DNA of 64,000 nucleotides from Halobellus rufus (GTDB lineage: Archaea > Halobacteriota > Halobacteria > Halobacteriales > Haloferacaceae): contig NZ_BBJO01000039.1 of assembly GCF_000739575.1 (NCBI RefSeq), positions 1 to 64,000 on the forward strand. Direction: 5' to 3'. The stretch's first letter is position 1; each line of letters begins with the position of its first letter. Positions 55,594 to 63,856 of this stretch are shown piece after piece. The notes under the pieces were generated by a model. That model worked only from the letters and a program-made list of their open reading frames with translations. It ran no database searches and had not been told where the DNA came from. Both the position numbers and the translations under genes were made by a program.

Positions 55594-57396
55594 ATGTGTG
55601 GAATTACTGGTTATATTGGTACTGAACCGGCCGGTCGCATCGTCCATCAAGGACTCAAAAACCTCGAATACAGAGGCTACGACTCTGCAGGGATTGCGCT
55701 GGCCGGCGAGACAGTATCGGTCTATAAGACCGAAGGCGAGGTGGACGAACTGCCAGTTCCCGCCCAAAACGACGTCGCCTGCGGAATCGGCCATACCCGC
55801 TGGAGTACCCACGGGGAACCGACCGAGACGAACGCCCATCCGCATACCGACTGCTCGGGTGACGTCGCGGTCGTCCACAATGGGATCATTGAAAACTACG
55901 AAGAACTGAAAGCTGCTCTCCGCGACCAACACATCTTCAAAAGTGACACCGACACCGAGGTCATCCCCCATCTCATCGAAAATCACCTCGCCGATGACGT
56001 CTCACTGCTCACGGCCGTCCAGCGAACGACTGCCCAACTCGAGGGGAGCTTCGCGATCGCGGTGACTGCTGCCGGTCACGACGGCGTCGTCGTCGCACGA
56101 GAGGACAGCCCACTGCTGGTCGGCCACGGCGAGAACGCGACATTCATCGGAAGCGACGCAACCGCGTTCATCGAGCACACAGATCAAGTAACCTACCTTG
56201 AATCTGGGGACATTGCTCGGCTGACACGCGAGGACATCGAGATCTACAACGCCGGCGAACCGGTTACGCGAGAAATCGAAACCCTCGAGTGGGACGCCGA
56301 AGCGGCCGGCAAGAGCGGCTATGAGCATTATATGCTCAAGGAGATACACGAACAGCCACGGGCGCTCCGGCAGGCGATCTCCGGGCGCATCGACGAACTC
56401 GCCACGAGCGTCGATCTCGATATCGACCTTCCAGCGGAATATCTGCGCTCGATCGAAGAAATCCAGATCGTAGCGTGCGGGACGTCGTATCACGCCGGCT
56501 TGTATGCGAAGGAACTCCTCGAAGCACACGCCGGCGTTCGCGTGACGGTGCATATCGCAAGCGAGTATGAGTTCGGTGGGGATCGTGATCCGTGGCGTAC
56601 GATGGTCGTTGCGATCACCCAAAGTGGCGAGACTGCCGATACGCTCTCTGCCCTGCGGAACGCAAAGCGCGCCGGGGCGCGAACGCTCGCCGTGACGAAC
56701 ACGTTAGGAAGTACGGTGACGCGGGATGCGGACGATACGGTGTTTATTCGTGCCGGGCCCGAAATTGGGGTCGCCGCGACGAAAACGTTTGTCTCCCAAG
56801 TGGCGACAGCGACGCTGCTGACTGTGCATCTGGGACAAGTCCGTCAATCCATTACGTCCCAAACGACGACAGAACTACTCGAAAGCTTGCGTGATCTTCC
56901 AGGGGCTGTCCAACAAATTCTCGATCGGGAAGCTACGATCAAGGACGCGGCCGAGACGTACGCCGATAGTGAGTCCTTCTTTTATATTGGTCGGCAGGCA
57001 GGGTATCCCGTAGCGCTCGAAAGCGCGCTCAAACTCAAAGAGATCTCGTATGATCACGCCGAAGGCTTTGCTGCTGGTGAATTAAAGCACGGGCCATTGG
57101 CGCTCGTCACCCCTGAGACGCCCGTTATTGCACTTCTCACGAACGCGAGCGCCGCCGAGAAGACGCTGAATAATGTTAATGAGGTCGAATCCCGTGGGGC
57201 GCCCGTCATCGGGGTAACGAGTGATCCGGCAGCGACGAGTCACGTCGACACGACGTTTGACATTCCCGAGTGTGGGCCACTCGAGCCCGTCGTCGCGAAC
57301 GTCGCTCTTCAACTGTTCGCATACTACGTAGCCGATGCGAAAGATCGGGCAATCGATAAACCACGGAATCTCGCGAAAAGCGTGACAGTCGAGTGA
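55594..57396 (+). CDS. glmS: Glutamine-fructose-6-phosphate aminotransferase (isomerising)
   Basis: 600 residues, the usual length. Catalytic Cys follows the initiator Met (MCGITGYIG), with GLKNLEYRGYDSAGIAL and CGIGHTRWSTHG in the class-II glutaminase half. The two SIS domains of the isomerase half carry VACGTSYHAG, AITQSGETADTLSALRNA and LKEISYDHAEGFAAGELKHGPLALV. It makes GlcN-6-P from fructose-6-P and glutamine, the first step to UDP-GlcNAc. It is coupled to the GlmU-like gene and placed next to the glycan island. Confidence 0.96.
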   Translation: MCGITGYIGTEPAGRIVHQGLKNLEYRGYDSAGIALAGETVSVYKTEGEVDELPVPAQNDVACGIGHTRWSTHGEPTETNAHPHTDCSGDVAVVHNGIIENYEELKAALRDQHIFKSDTDTEVIPHLIENHLADDVSLLTAVQRTTAQLEGSFAIAVTAAGHDGVVVAREDSPLLVGHGENATFIGSDATAFIEHTDQVTYLESGDIARLTREDIEIYNAGEPVTREIETLEWDAEAAGKSGYEHYMLKEIHEQPRALRQAISGRIDELATSVDLDIDLPAEYLRSIEEIQIVACGTSYHAGLYAKELLEAHAGVRVTVHIASEYEFGGDRDPWRTMVVAITQSGETADTLSALRNAKRAGARTLAVTNTLGSTVTRDADDTVFIRAGPEIGVAATKTFVSQVATATLLTVHLGQVRQSITSQTTTELLESLRDLPGAVQQILDREATIKDAAETYADSESFFYIGRQAGYPVALESALKLKEISYDHAEGFAAGELKHGPLALVTPETPVIALLTNASAAEKTLNNVNEVESRGAPVIGVTSDPAATSHVDTTFDIPECGPLEPVVANVALQLFAYYVADAKDRAIDKPRNLAKSVTVE

Positions 57397-57806
57397 CGGT
57401 TATATGTAGGTGTTCTTGAGGACGAGCCTCTCACCACGGCAGCATATTGGAGCTGGTTTTCTCAGTGGTGGCCACTTGACATCCTCCCGCGCCTGAAGAC
57501 GCGGGAATCCCACGGTATCGCACCGGCGATTTGGGATAATGTGGTTTACGACGTGACCTGTTCTTGAGGTGCGAACGCACCAGTTTCATTGTCAAACAGG
57601 AACGTCGAAGGCTGTGCCAACCAGCCGTTACTCCTATTCACCGACAGATTCGGTGAATTTCGTTCCGTATACCTCCTCTACACCTGAAGCACGAGACGGT
57701 TATCGTCGAACCGATTGTCTGAATTCTGCGAGCGAGCGAAGTGTAACAGGAAATCGAAACTCTCCGCTGGTATTATGACGTTGGGCGTTGACCCAACACG
57801 TAAGGG
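57397..57806. other. Stretch between glmS and the toxin-like gene, holding an IS relic
   Basis: Contains the decayed TnpB tail and right end described separately (57478-57650). The remainder has no recognised gene. Confidence 0.55.
57478..57650 (-). mobile_element. Solo TnpB tail plus IS right end (possible stand-alone guide RNA)
   Basis: Minus-strand reading gives SNGWLAQPSTFLFDNETGAF then APQEQVTS and a stop. This matches the TnpB at 20040, whose tail reads SNGCVAQPSTYLFDRENGTF then KTREQAVS. After it comes the hairpin at 57486-57505 (CCCGCG arms), identical to the right-end hairpin at 63831-63850, and the terminus GGAGGATGTCAAG. No catalytic part remains. In this family the region spanning the tnpB 3' end and right end is the guide-RNA scaffold, so it may still be expressed. 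Confidence 0.6.
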
Positions 57807-58124
57807 ATGGCCCAAAAGCCTGTCTTCCAGTACACCCACGTTGAGGCCGGTCTCGTCGAGAACGTTGTGCTCCGAGCGACTGAGACCACCGAGACCTACC
57901 CATCGGGCTGGAAGTACACGCTTCATTTGGGAACCCTCGAGGACCTAACTCTCATCCGCTACGACAACGCTCACGAAGACACGAAAGGCCACGAACTCCA
58001 CACCGCTGCCGGTGGGATCGATGACGTCGATTTCTCGGGGATGGAGGAGTTGCTCGTGGATTTCTGGGCGAGCGCAGACGAGTACTGGGACGCCGCTGGC
58101 GGCGAACCACCACGGCCCTACTAA
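57807..58124 (+). CDS. TumE-like toxin (DUF6516 family)
   Basis: 105 residues: an LVENVVLRATETTETYPSGW beginning, then YTLHLGTLEDLTLIRYDNAHEDTKGHELH and DFSGMEELLVDFWASADEYW. This pattern matches DUF6516, the toxin of the TumE/TumA toxin-antitoxin type common in haloarchaea. The family is reported to be an RNA-cleaving toxin. It is followed after 38 bp by a helix-turn-helix antitoxin-like gene. It sits next to an IS relic, as such modules often do. Confidence 0.75.
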   Translation: MAQKPVFQYTHVEAGLVENVVLRATETTETYPSGWKYTLHLGTLEDLTLIRYDNAHEDTKGHELHTAAGGIDDVDFSGMEELLVDFWASADEYWDAAGGEPPRPY

Positions 58125-58162
58125 CGCACACCAACCAACATCACGACCACCTCAACGCGACT

Positions 58163-58585
58163 ATGACCACACTCCACATCACCGTCGGCGATCGAGAACA
58201 GCTCCGTGAGGACGCACTACAGTTCGTCCAGGCCGCCGAGGACGGCGGTCTCGACGAACAGGAGAGGAAGGTGACGCTGCAGTTCGGGAGCTACGACGAT
58301 CTCGTTGAAAGTCTCACACCGCTGCGCTTGGAACTCATCCAAGCGATTGCCGAGCACGGCCCCGAGAGTATGCGGGAGGCCGCCCGCCTCGTGGATCGTG
58401 ATATCTCCGACGTCCACTCGGATCTGAAACAACTAGAGGTGCTCGGCATCCTCGAACTCGAAGCGGGCGGGTCCGGTGGCGCGATGCAGCCTGTCGTCCC
58501 GTTTGACCGGATCGAGATGCACATCGATTACCCACTCGTCGAAGGCGTCGACATCGATGGCGACAGTGCGCCGGCGAGCGCATAG
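58163..58585 (+). CDS. TumA-like antitoxin with winged helix (HVO_A0114 family)
   Basis: 140 residues. The C-terminal two-thirds contain a winged-helix domain: LIQAIAEHGPESMREAARLVDRDISDVHSDLKQLEVLGILEL (about residues 55-97). The N-terminus (about 1-45) likely binds the toxin. It matches the haloarchaeal HVO_A0114 DNA-binding family, partner of DUF6516 toxins. It should neutralise the upstream toxin and repress the operon. Confidence 0.75.
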   Translation: MTTLHITVGDREQLREDALQFVQAAEDGGLDEQERKVTLQFGSYDDLVESLTPLRLELIQAIAEHGPESMREAARLVDRDISDVHSDLKQLEVLGILELEAGGSGGAMQPVVPFDRIEMHIDYPLVEGVDIDGDSAPASA

Positions 58586-58730
58586 AATCGCTCCTACATG
58601 GGTATGTCAGTCAACTGCTTTCGCGTGCGGTAGGCGCTCTCGGATGCCTTTGAGCTGCTCGAACAATGTGTATACAGTCGTTCTCACGGACTTCCTCTAC
58701 GGCAATCGAGAGCGCCCTGCGTGATCACGC

Positions 58731-59150
58731 TCACGCTGTTTCGATCGGCGCTTCGAGATCGACGAATACACACGCGTACTCATCGGACCACTCAGCTTCA
58801 TACTGGATCGTCTGCTCCGGAAGAAGACCCCACGAACGCAACATGCGCTTACAACTGAATCGACCGCCACTTCGCTCTCGCTGGAACCGATACGCATAGA
58901 CGAGTTCCTCTGGAGCGAACTGCTCGAATGAGAGACCGGCCTCCGCAGCCGTTATTCGACCTGTCTGTGAAACCGGGGTGAGGATGAGCGCCTGTATTGC
59001 GTCGGCCCACAGCAAAACCACACCCGCCTGTGGGTCGCTCGTTTCGACGCCGGTATCGAAGTGCTGGCTCACAACCGGCTCATTCGGCCGAACCGTTCCG
59101 TCCGGAGCGATCGAAACGCGGTCGTCGGTGACCTGTCTGTGTGAGCGCAT
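58731..59150 (-). CDS. Uncharacterised haloarchaeal protein
   Basis: 139 residues, acidic and mixed alpha/beta, with QAGVVLLWADAIQALILTP, then FQRERSGGRFSCKRMLRSWG and EWSDEYACVFVDLEAP. No family is recognised. It lies 29 bp downstream of the 780-residue protein gene, so it probably belongs to the same operon and process. Confidence 0.6.
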   Translation of the reverse strand: MRSHRQVTDDRVSIAPDGTVRPNEPVVSQHFDTGVETSDPQAGVVLLWADAIQALILTPVSQTGRITAAEAGLSFEQFAPEELVYAYRFQRERSGGRFSCKRMLRSWGLLPEQTIQYEAEWSDEYACVFVDLEAPIETA

Positions 59151-59179
59151 CGGCGTGGAATCGATGTGGATCTCGGTCG

Positions 59180-61522
59180 TTACTCGTCGGCGTCCGGATC
59201 TGGATTGTCTCCCGATTCGGGTTCACCCGGCGTCTCGTTCAGCGCCATCGCACGATCCTCCAGCCCGTAGATCAGCGGCTCTTTGAGCACGTCTGCGGGC
59301 TCGACGTCGAATTCCTCGGGGAACTGCGGTGTGGTCTCCAGCCCCGGCGTTGTGGGCGCGATGAGTCCCCGATCATACCGGAACGTGAGATTATCATAGA
59401 ACTTTTCTTTGCCGGTGTCCGTCGAATTCGCCCGCCGGGTCGTATAATCCTGTCTGTGTTCCCCGTAGATGTTCTTTGCGGGCGGGCCGAAGGAACTCAG
59501 CGAGCCGATCCACTGCCGGATGAAGGGCCGACACTCATCTTCCCAGATGCGTTCGCCCTGTTTCGAGATCGTAAAGGTGCTAAAGGCGTCTTCGTGGCTT
59601 CGCTCGTGGCGTTCGGTCGCCTGTGGGCTGTCCCATTTCGCCGTGATTTCGTGGTGGACGAGCTGGTGGTCCGCATCATCATACGAGTAGATCGAATCGA
59701 CGAACTGCAGGTGTGCGAGATCTACCGGGCGATGCGGTGCTTTGAGTTTGGTTCGCGTGAGGTCATCGGCGCTCGCATACGTGTGGAGTCGCGCTCCATC
59801 GGCGGCTTCGACAACATACGTTTTCTCGCCGGCCTCTTCGATCGTATAGAGTCGCGGAAGATTGAACTCGAACTCGCTAAGGGGTGCCGTGGCCGGCCCC
59901 CGCGCTAACACCTCCCCGTCGTGACGGAGGACATACTCGTTATCCCACGTGAGCCACCAGCGTGCTTCTGAGATACCCTCCGGGAGCAACAGCGTCGCCC
60001 CATCGACGGTGATCGTGCTCGTGGTGTTATGTACTAGCGTCTCCGTCTCGCCGAGCTGTTTCATCGGCTTTGCGAGTTTGTTGACCGCCCAGTTGACGGC
60101 AGTCGTCGCAGACTTGGGCGTCCCATCGTCGTCGAGACCCGGATCCATCACGACGATCGTCTGATAGCCCCACATCGCCTGCCGCGTCACGTTCGTAAAG
60201 AGATTCGCCGCTTTCGATTTCGTGGATGACTCGACTTCGACCGCGAGGATCTCACCTGAGGGCGTTTGAATCCATAGATCCGGACGTGACTCGGTGTTTT
60301 CTCTGGGAATATAGACGTTACAGCCCTGTTCGCGGAACGTCCGGGCGGCGATTTTGATGATCCCCCAGTGGCGGGCTGTCCCGTCGTTGGCCGTACTCCG
60401 CGTCGCGGTCGCGATGGCATCGTCCTCCTCGGGATCGGAATCGATCGAGACCTCCAGCGGTTTGGGTTCGAGATACTCCGGCTGCTGTGTGAGCGTCTCG
60501 AGATCCATGACGGTTTTGCCGGGAACTCGTTGCCACATATCCACAGTCGGCTGGACACCTCCGAGGCCGACGAAATGGCCGAGATCGCGTTCACGAAGCA
60601 TCAGACTCGTGTACGCACAGGTGTGATCATAGAGGTCGTCGGCCCCATACCGTCCGCGCAGGAGTTCGATATATTCCTGGTTGCCCGAGAGCAGCGGCCG
60701 AATCTCCTCGAGTGTCTCCACCGGCGCATCTCCCCGCACGAGCAGCTGGCCGTCCCACGGGCTGATGCCGACCGTCTCGCGGAAGACCGAAATATTCGAG
60801 GCGACACCCAACTCCGAGAAGACATCGGTCGGATCGTGCGGATGGCCATCTTCGACGAGGCGTTTGAGATCGGCAGTTGTCGTAAGCTGATAGTCCGGAT
60901 CGAACAGTGCGATCCGGACGACGACCTGATACTCGTATGCTTCCGGCAGTTTCGTTGGTTGGCGTCGGATATGACAGTAATACAGGAAGGGTTCGTTCCG
61001 AAACTCCTCGAGGAATGCCAGTACATCCGCGTTCGAAACGTTCTCACGCGGGGCGACGGTCTGTTTGTTTTCCATAACGAGCCGGAACGTCGTCACGGGC
61101 TCGGTGCCGAACCCACCGAAGGAAAACGTCCCAACCGTCGGTGACAGCGAGTCCGGCAGGTGTTCTTCGAGTGCCTTGACAGTCGTTTTCAGCGGTTCCG
61201 AAAGCCACTCGCCGTCGGCACTGACGTCGTTCAGCCCCGCTTGTTGCTCTTCGAGCAGTTTCGGCGAATGCGGATGAAGGCCGACGATAACCCCCTCCGG
61301 GTGGTTATACATAAAATATCCCAGGTGGTCGATCGGTAACTGGCTGCTGTAGAGGTCTCGGATGGCCAGTGTCATTCGATTCGGGCCTGTCGTGAGTCGA
61401 TCAGCCATTGACGCGTCGACGTCGACGAAGGCTACGTTATCGCGGTCGAACCGTGTCGATGTCTGTCGCCTGATGGGCAGTTGCAGTCGATCCGTGGGTG
61501 TGGATGAGGGGTGGATTGACAT
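59180..61522 (-). CDS. Large protein with PD-(D/E)XK nuclease-like domain
   Basis: 780 residues. The first 340 have no named family; they contain FRLVMENKQTVAPRENVSNA, then VRIALFDPDYQLTT and YTSLMLRERDLGHFVGLGG, reminiscent of the N-terminal part of plasmid/ICE proteins. A central block (about 388-470) reads IKIAARTFREQGCNVYIPRE, then SRPDLWIQTPSGEILAVEVE and SSTKSKAANLFTNVTRQAMW. Its D-x(n)-ExE pattern and helix order fit a PD-(D/E)XK nuclease (restriction/Holliday-junction type). The last 250 residues are acidic. Low-complexity CCACACC repeats precede the ATG. A defence or mobile-element role is inferred. Confidence 0.6.
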   Translation of the reverse strand: MSIHPSSTPTDRLQLPIRRQTSTRFDRDNVAFVDVDASMADRLTTGPNRMTLAIRDLYSSQLPIDHLGYFMYNHPEGVIVGLHPHSPKLLEEQQAGLNDVSADGEWLSEPLKTTVKALEEHLPDSLSPTVGTFSFGGFGTEPVTTFRLVMENKQTVAPRENVSNADVLAFLEEFRNEPFLYYCHIRRQPTKLPEAYEYQVVVRIALFDPDYQLTTTADLKRLVEDGHPHDPTDVFSELGVASNISVFRETVGISPWDGQLLVRGDAPVETLEEIRPLLSGNQEYIELLRGRYGADDLYDHTCAYTSLMLRERDLGHFVGLGGVQPTVDMWQRVPGKTVMDLETLTQQPEYLEPKPLEVSIDSDPEEDDAIATATRSTANDGTARHWGIIKIAARTFREQGCNVYIPRENTESRPDLWIQTPSGEILAVEVESSTKSKAANLFTNVTRQAMWGYQTIVVMDPGLDDDGTPKSATTAVNWAVNKLAKPMKQLGETETLVHNTTSTITVDGATLLLPEGISEARWWLTWDNEYVLRHDGEVLARGPATAPLSEFEFNLPRLYTIEEAGEKTYVVEAADGARLHTYASADDLTRTKLKAPHRPVDLAHLQFVDSIYSYDDADHQLVHHEITAKWDSPQATERHERSHEDAFSTFTISKQGERIWEDECRPFIRQWIGSLSSFGPPAKNIYGEHRQDYTTRRANSTDTGKEKFYDNLTFRYDRGLIAPTTPGLETTPQFPEEFDVEPADVLKEPLIYGLEDRAMALNETPGEPESGDNPDPDADE

Positions 61523-62163
61523 CTGTCAGGTGTGGGTGTGGGTGTGTGGATGTGGTTCGTGCCGTCTATTGGTGAGAGCGTGAACCGCCGGTCGTTGTTC
61601 GGGTCTCCGTGTTTCCTCGAAGCGGTGGGGAACCAATGCTCCTGAGGAGACACCGTGTGTCCACTACGAGCAGAGTTGTCCCGCTGATATCGCAGCGGTG
61701 CGATCGTGCTCAGCTGTGGATTGAGCGGCGTGCGCATCCTATGGCATCGGAATCACCATCTTGCCGGTCGCCGCTTGCAGGCGTAAATGCTGCCGCGCTG
61801 GCGACTTCCAAACGTTTCGAGGCAAACACACAGGTTACACCACCGACGCGAGGCGAGTGACCACCCTTTGCGCGGAGAGTGACAGCAACTACACGAGGTG
61901 ACTACGACCAACTACACAGGAACGTTCCCACCCGCGACGCAAGGTGACTGACGTACATTGCGCAAGATATTTCCACCAACTACGCGGGCTAACACGGAGA
62001 ACCCAACTCAGAACGATTGATAAAGATACGAGCGCATACCCCCGTCTTTAGGCGGGGGTCAAGCGGACAATAGCCGACACACCCACCGACGACGCGATGG
62101 CTGGATTTCCTACCGTTCTATCAGTAGTATTAATACGTCAGCAGACTATAGTGTGTGATACGG
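61523..62163. other. Repeat-rich non-coding stretch before the IS element
   Basis: No gene is supported. It holds short CCACACC-type repeats (61529-61555), iteron-like repeats (61843-61995) and the IS left-end hairpin (62038-62059), each listed separately. Confidence 0.6.
61843..61995 (+). repeat. Iteron-like short direct repeats
   Basis: CAACTACACGAGG (61889), CAACTACACAGGA (61910) and CAACTACGCGGGC (61978) recur. CGACGCGAGGCGAGTGAC (about 61845) and CGACGCAAGGTGACTGAC (about 61934) form a second pair, followed by TTTGCGCGGAG and ATTGCGCAAGA. The arrangement looks like protein-binding iterons or an old duplicated promoter. Confidence 0.45.
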
Positions 62164-62553
62164 ATGAAGACCACACGGCATACGACCTACAACCTCAACT
62201 ACCACATAGTGTGGTTGCCGAAGTACCGCAACTCGGTACTCGTCAACGAGGTCGCTGACCGTGTGCGGACCATCCTCCACGAAATCGCCGACAACAAGGG
62301 CGTCGAAATTCTTGACCTCACCGTCCAGTCTGATCACGTTCACCTGTTCGTCAGTAGTCCACCCAAGAACGAACCGGCACTCCTCGCCAACTGGTTCAAG
62401 GGTATCTCCTCGCGCAAGTACAACCACCGATACGCCGACTACGATGGTGAGAAAATCGGATGGGCGCGAGGGTATTACGCAGGAACCGCTGGACACGTTT
62501 CCAGCGAGACTGTCGAGAACTACATCCAGCAACACAAGGAGGGCGATTCGTGA
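62164..62553 (+). CDS. tnpA: IS200/IS605 Y1 transposase TnpA
   Basis: 129 residues from the ATG at 62164 (a GTG at 62155 is in frame upstream). The HUH motif is in SDHVHLFV (His58, His60) and the catalytic Tyr in TVENYIQQH (Tyr120). Length and motifs are normal. It overlaps the tnpB GTG by 4 bp, so translation is coupled. It differs from the TnpA at 23396 and serves the right-end type CCCGCGTCTTCAGGCGCGGG. Confidence 0.93.
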   Translation: MKTTRHTTYNLNYHIVWLPKYRNSVLVNEVADRVRTILHEIADNKGVEILDLTVQSDHVHLFVSSPPKNEPALLANWFKGISSRKYNHRYADYDGEKIGWARGYYAGTAGHVSSETVENYIQQHKEGDS

Positions 62554-63788
62554 CCGAACTCACGAAGACGCTCGAACTCAAGCTTGTGGACCCGAACGCC
62601 CACAAGCGGCGGAAACTCCGAGAGACACGAAAGGCATACCGGCACGCCCTCCAAGACGCCTTCAACCAGAACTGTACCACACAGACCGAAGCGAACGACG
62701 TGGTGGTCACCTACAATCTGAGCGGGTACGCGAAGAACGCGCTCAAGAAGTACGTCCCGCAACTCACGACGACCTACAATGCGGGCGACCTACACGACGA
62801 CCACCCTGTTCGGTTCACCAACGAGGGGCTACGGCTCGACCACAAGCCCGAGAACGCTATCGAGTGGTACGTCAAGATCCCGCATCACGAGGACTACCAC
62901 CTCTGGCTGCCAGCACAGCCGAATCCCGAACAACGAGACTGGCTCGAAGCGGTGAACGCTGGCGACGCGGAGATGGGAGAGAGTCGGTTGTTCGAGCGAG
63001 AGGGGACGTGGTTCCTCCACGTCACCGCTACTCGCGAGGTAAAGAAACGCTCCGGGGCGTCTGCCGAGAAACGGACACCTATCGGAGTGGACATCGGGGA
63101 AGCGTCACTCGTCACGGTGTGTCACCGCGACGACCACGGTTCTCCGACAACGCCCCAACTGTGGGCCGACGAGGGCAAGACTGTCCGTCGGCTCCGCAAG
63201 ACCTACTTCACCGCCAAGCGCCGACTCCAGACGCGCGGAAGCGAGCGTATCGCGGAGTCCTTCGGTGACGACCTGTGGAACCAGATCGACGACGTGTTCC
63301 ACCGGGTCACCCGCGAGGTCGTGGAGTACGCCGAATCCGTCGAGAACCCCGTTCTTGTTCTGGAAGACTTGACCTACATACGGGAGTCAATGGACTACGG
63401 CGAGTATATGAACCGACGCCTCCACGGATGGGGATTCGCCAAACTCAACGCACAGATACGCTACAAGGCCGTCGAGAAGGGAATCCCCATTGAGACGGTG
63501 AACCCGTGCAACACATCGAAGGAGTGCCACGCGTGCGGTGAAATAGGATACCGTTCACAGCAGGCGACGTTCAAGTGTACGAACGACACTTGCTGGATGG
63601 GTGAGTACCAAGCGGACGTGAACGGGGCGATAAACATCGCAGACCGCTACCTCAGCGGAGAGAGCTATTCAAGAGAACACACGGATGGCGATGACTCGGC
63701 TGAGGACGGGGGGCGTTTGACCGCCCCACAAGACACCCACGCCGATGCTGAGACCCAGCAAGAGACGCGTGGAACGTATGCGTCTTGA
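62550..63788 (+). CDS. tnpB: TnpB RNA-guided nuclease
   Basis: 412 residues from the GTG at 62550, which overlaps the tnpA stop; an open frame upstream in tnpA is discarded. RuvC-I is GVDIGEASLV, RuvC-II VLVLEDLTYIRE, zinc ribbon CHACGEIGY and CTNDTCW, and RuvC-III EYQADVNGAINIADRY, so all three catalytic acids are present. The last 40 codons are Asp/Glu/Thr-rich. The predicted guide begins after about 63861 in the PIN-domain-like gene. Confidence 0.93.
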   Translation: MTELTKTLELKLVDPNAHKRRKLRETRKAYRHALQDAFNQNCTTQTEANDVVVTYNLSGYAKNALKKYVPQLTTTYNAGDLHDDHPVRFTNEGLRLDHKPENAIEWYVKIPHHEDYHLWLPAQPNPEQRDWLEAVNAGDAEMGESRLFEREGTWFLHVTATREVKKRSGASAEKRTPIGVDIGEASLVTVCHRDDHGSPTTPQLWADEGKTVRRLRKTYFTAKRRLQTRGSERIAESFGDDLWNQIDDVFHRVTREVVEYAESVENPVLVLEDLTYIRESMDYGEYMNRRLHGWGFAKLNAQIRYKAVEKGIPIETVNPCNTSKECHACGEIGYRSQQATFKCTNDTCWMGEYQADVNGAINIADRYLSGESYSREHTDGDDSAEDGGRLTAPQDTHADAETQQETRGTYAS

Positions 63789-63856
63789 AACCAGAGGGCC
63801 ACGCTCGGCCTGAAATCCCATGGTGGGATTCCCGCGTCTTCAGGCGCGGGAGGAGG

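Noticed and set aside
59141-59908. Plus-strand frame of 255 codons opposite the 780-residue gene
   Set aside because: Antisense shadow with unnatural Arg/Phe-rich composition; the minus-strand gene is far better supported.
61843-61995. CRISPR array
   Set aside because: Repeats are short, degenerate and irregularly spaced, and no cas genes are present.
62261-63268. Plus-strand 335-codon frame across tnpA and tnpB
   Set aside because: Out-of-frame reading of two transposon genes with complete catalytic motifs.
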